The notes beneath the pieces were generated by a model that did no database searches, was not told the DNA's origin, and worked only from the letters and a program-made list of their open reading frames with translations. Shown piece after piece: positions 62,140 to 64,000 of a DNA stretch of 64,000 nt. Source of the DNA: Prevotella sp902465605 (lineage in GTDB: Bacteria > Bacteroidota > Bacteroidia > Bacteroidales > Bacteroidaceae). A program made the position numbers and the translations under genes. How positions within the stretch are numbered: position 1 is the stretch's first letter; the number at the start of each line of letters is the position of its first letter. The stretch is taken from positions 68,576 to 132,575 of the forward strand of contig CABQNT010000007.1 of assembly GCA_902465605.1 (NCBI GenBank), in the 5' to 3' direction.

Positions 62140-62271
62140 TTACGTGTATGTTCCTTTCTTTTTTCTTGCTTCAAGCTCTACTGAGGCTCGATGCTTCCAA
62201 TATTCTTTTCTCCAACTATTAAAATCTAGGCGAAGCTCTCCTCCACCAACTCCTTTGCCTTTTCTCCCTGC
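62140..62271 (-). pseudogene. Toxin-gene tail upstream of the SUKH gene
   Basis: The minus-strand frame after a stop reads AGRKGKGVGGGELRLDFN, then WRKEYWKHRASVELEARKKK, ending GTYT. The endings of many Rhs-type toxin domains look like this. Only 43 codons remain. Confidence 0.5.
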
Positions 62272-62297
62272 TCATTGCATATCTGCTTTGACATACC

Positions 62298-62927
62298 TCA
62301 ATATGATATCTCATAATTTTGAAGATTCCATTTTTTATCTGTGAGAATATATTTTGCTGAAAGTTTAGTATCTTCTTCTACCGCCCATACTAAATCTTGA
62401 GCTTTTTGCCCTTTCTCATTTTCAGAGAATACTTTTTGTTTAGGATTTCCAAACAACCCCATTGCCCGCTCATAAGATACGGTTTCTATAATCGATAGTT
62501 TTAATTTGCCATCTTCAGCAGGTAACCAAAGATTTTCAATTAGGAATAAACGCATATCCTCGATTAAATCTTCTGCGACAGGCTTTAACGTAGGTAGTTT
62601 ACTCTTATACTTTTTGATATTCTCTACAAAGAACGGAAAAAAATGCTTGCCCATAATTAGACGTTGCATAGATACATTGGTCTTATATGAATTGAACTCA
62701 TTCAATGCCATTATGAGATCCATGCCTAGCCATCGATCTTCTTCATAGAATCTGACTTTTGACCTAATCCCCCGTGTAGTGTACAATGCCCTAAAGCAGA
62801 AACCAAAATCAAAATCTATTTGATTATATTTAGTTTCTATTGTTGAAGAAAATTTCAAAAGTTCTTCGCTAATCTCGGAAACCTTTACGTAGCCGGGTGA
62901 ATCAATTTGAATACTTATTCTTTCCAT
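62298..62927 (-). CDS. Hypothetical protein, candidate immunity gene
   Basis: The 209-residue protein (MERISIQIDSPGYVKV...) has no domain I recognise; the second half is helical and charged. Its place among toxin tails and other immunity genes suggests the same role. It starts inside the end of the next fragment by 26 bases. Confidence 0.5.
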   Translation of the reverse strand: MERISIQIDSPGYVKVSEISEELLKFSSTIETKYNQIDFDFGFCFRALYTTRGIRSKVRFYEEDRWLGMDLIMALNEFNSYKTNVSMQRLIMGKHFFPFFVENIKKYKSKLPTLKPVAEDLIEDMRLFLIENLWLPAEDGKLKLSIIETVSYERAMGLFGNPKQKVFSENEKGQKAQDLVWAVEEDTKLSAKYILTDKKWNLQNYEISY

Positions 62928-63135
62928 TTTTAATTATAGCGTGTTCATTTCTGGCTTCCGCCAGTGCCATGCCCGCCTTCATGCCCGTATCCACGGCGCT
63001 CACGCCCGCAGAGATGCCCTGTGAGGCGTTGGCGGAGGAATTGCCGGCAACACCCTCAAACGAGGAGCCCACACTCAGGGACAACTGGGTGCTGACGCTT
63101 TCAATGTAACCGTGGGAGGTGGAAGACAAAGACAT
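62902..63135 (-). CDS. Short Ser/Ala/Gly-rich protein, probably a fragment
   Basis: The 77-residue frame begins MSLSSTSHGYIESVSTQLSL and is rich in Ser, Ala and Gly. Its first 60 codons are much more GC-rich than all surrounding genes, and the last 15 codons (HAIIKNGKNKYSN) are AT-rich. This looks like the start of an effector gene spliced to another tail. No domain is recognised. Confidence 0.4.
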   Translation of the reverse strand: MSLSSTSHGYIESVSTQLSLSVGSSFEGVAGNSSANASQGISAGVSAVDTGMKAGMALAEARNEHAIIKNGKNKYSN

Positions 63136-63159
63136 AGGCGCATTATTTATAAAGAATAT

Positions 63160-63480
63160 TCATTTTACCTTTAAAATCAGATCTCCCTCTTGAAGTCTTA
63201 TACTGCCCCCTTCCACTGTAGTTTCTATCCAAAGTGACATATCTTCGGTATCGCAATCATCCATAAGCCTGATTTCAGAACTACTAGTAATTGTTTCATC
63301 AATATGATAAAACTTGGCATTTAGTATTTCTGAATGCCTACTCATAAATAGAATTTCTTGCTTAATTCTTTCCAATTCTCGTCGTTTTGCAACCAACTCC
63401 TGATTATTTGGAGAGTTTCTTAAACCTAACCTTAGGTCGAGTATAAGTTTTTCGATATATGATAAGATAATATCTCTCAT
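63160..63480 (-). CDS. Hypothetical protein, candidate immunity gene
   Basis: The 106-residue protein (MRDIILSYIEKLILDLRLGL...) has a helical first half and a beta-rich acidic second half. It starts three bases after the toxin fragment stop, the usual spacing for an immunity gene. No family is recognised. Confidence 0.5.
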   Translation of the reverse strand: MRDIILSYIEKLILDLRLGLRNSPNNQELVAKRRELERIKQEILFMSRHSEILNAKFYHIDETITSSSEIRLMDDCDTEDMSLWIETTVEGGSIRLQEGDLILKVK

Positions 63481-63483
63481 TGT

Positions 63484-63806
63484 TTAACTATAATAATAGA
63501 TGATTTTTCCCCTCTTCAGTAAAATGTTAATATGAGGATTTGCCCTATGAGGGTGTCCCACGGGAACTTGGCTATGTCCCCAAACAACCCCTTGAGAGTC
63601 TTTTAAGTAATCCTTTTTATACACTGGAGTCCTATCTTTGTCGAGTTTAAAATCTTTGCGTTTTTTGAGACAATGGCTTACTCTTGGGCTTGCCCCCTTA
63701 GACTTTCTCGCATTTGGGAATGCCATGTTAAGCAAACTATTGGCTTCTCTAAATGATGATACTATAACATCTCCTCCTTCTTGTAGAATCTTAACTTTTT
63801 CCTTTT
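63484..63806 (-). pseudogene. Toxin C-terminal domain cut by an IS
   Basis: The frame is open from the IS1380-like end at 63808 and reads KKEKVKILQEGGDVIVSSF, then FPNARKSKGASPRVSH, and ends HSQVPVGHPHRANPHINILL and a short Tyr-rich tail. The His-rich end HPH-x-x-NPHINI is typical of polymorphic-toxin RNase or nuclease tails. The 5' part has been displaced by the IS. Confidence 0.6.
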
Positions 63807-63808
63807 TA

Positions 63809-64000
63809 CCCTTAATTCCGCAACACTATTATAAATTAAACTTTTTAAGTACCTAAGCAACAAAAAGTTCTTGAACAAGTCAAGCGGCAGAGCCGAGCGG
63901 CTCAGGATTTTGCCCTGTCAGAATTTTCACTTATCTTAGTGTTGCAAAAAAACAAGAGAATCCGACGATAGACATGGCGAAGATACAAATTAAATCTGAG
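63809..64000 (+). mobile_element. IS1380-like element, left end (continues beyond window)
   Basis: CCCTTAATTCCGCAA starts the element, in the same orientation as the remnant at 58389. This copy keeps the 30 bases missing there. The transposase ATG is at 63974 (MAKIQIKSE at the window edge). With the remnant at 58389 it brackets the toxin-immunity cluster. Confidence 0.65.
63974..64000 (+). CDS. IS1380-like transposase, first nine codons
   Basis: Only MAKIQIKSE is inside the window; it matches the start of the truncated copy at 58525. Whether this copy is intact cannot be seen. Confidence 0.6.

Overview
The window reads as chromosome of a Bacteroidales species, most likely a Prevotella or close relative. 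The reasons are a SusC/SusD glycan-uptake operon, a Bacteroidetes-type RpoZ followed by a DUF4293-type gene, a putative-porin gene, a serine-palmitoyltransferase-like gene, and many promoters of the Bacteroidetes sigma-factor form (TAnnTTTGC with TTTG about 20 bases upstream). Shine-Dalgarno sequences are mostly absent. Several genes overlap by ATGA.

Positions 1-52,055 are mostly core chromosome. In order they hold a DMT exporter, two secreted proteins, an HD hydrolase divergent from menA, a putative porin with a small membrane protein, a DUF4468 gene, a DUF3791-DUF3990-type three-gene operon beside a decayed copy of the DUF4468 gene, uvrB, bamD-rpoZ-DUF4293, and a polysaccharide-utilisation operon (DUF4855, SusC, SusD, DUF5018-like). 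Then come a DEAD-box helicase, lptF/G-tgt-lon, a tRNA methyltransferase, a lipid kinase divergent from the serine palmitoyltransferase homologue, tRNA-Pro, mltG, a HAD phosphatase, a TolC protein, ribE behind a structured leader, ettA, a GNAT protein, rpsP, galE and groES-groEL. The stretch closes with an AmgK-like kinase fused to a RapZ C-terminal domain, a MurU-like nucleotidyltransferase, ispE, maeB with a phosphotransacetylase domain, and a TetR regulator.

Positions 52,694-64,000 are accessory. A mobilizable element sits beside tRNA-Arg(TCT): tyrosine recombinase, MobC-like protein with an oriT-like hairpin upstream, and relaxase. After it come a HigB/HigA-IrrE module with a frameshifted toxin, an IS1380-like remnant, a decayed IS982-family element, and several orphan Rhs-type toxin tails and immunity genes. 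These run up to a second IS1380-like copy that cuts a toxin gene at the window end.

The most unusual signal is intergenic. Three diverged copies of one element (9364-9703, 42526-42864, 52152-52490) keep nearly identical internal spacing and carry a block of five 22-bp modules. Two other intergenic loci (29121-29208, 34267-34354) carry four such modules each. Other strong signals are a sigma-54-type promoter with repeated upstream sites before groES, an unidentified leader RNA plus terminator before ribE with no second promoter visible, and a 199-bp palindromic element whose ends supply the stop codons of both flanking genes.
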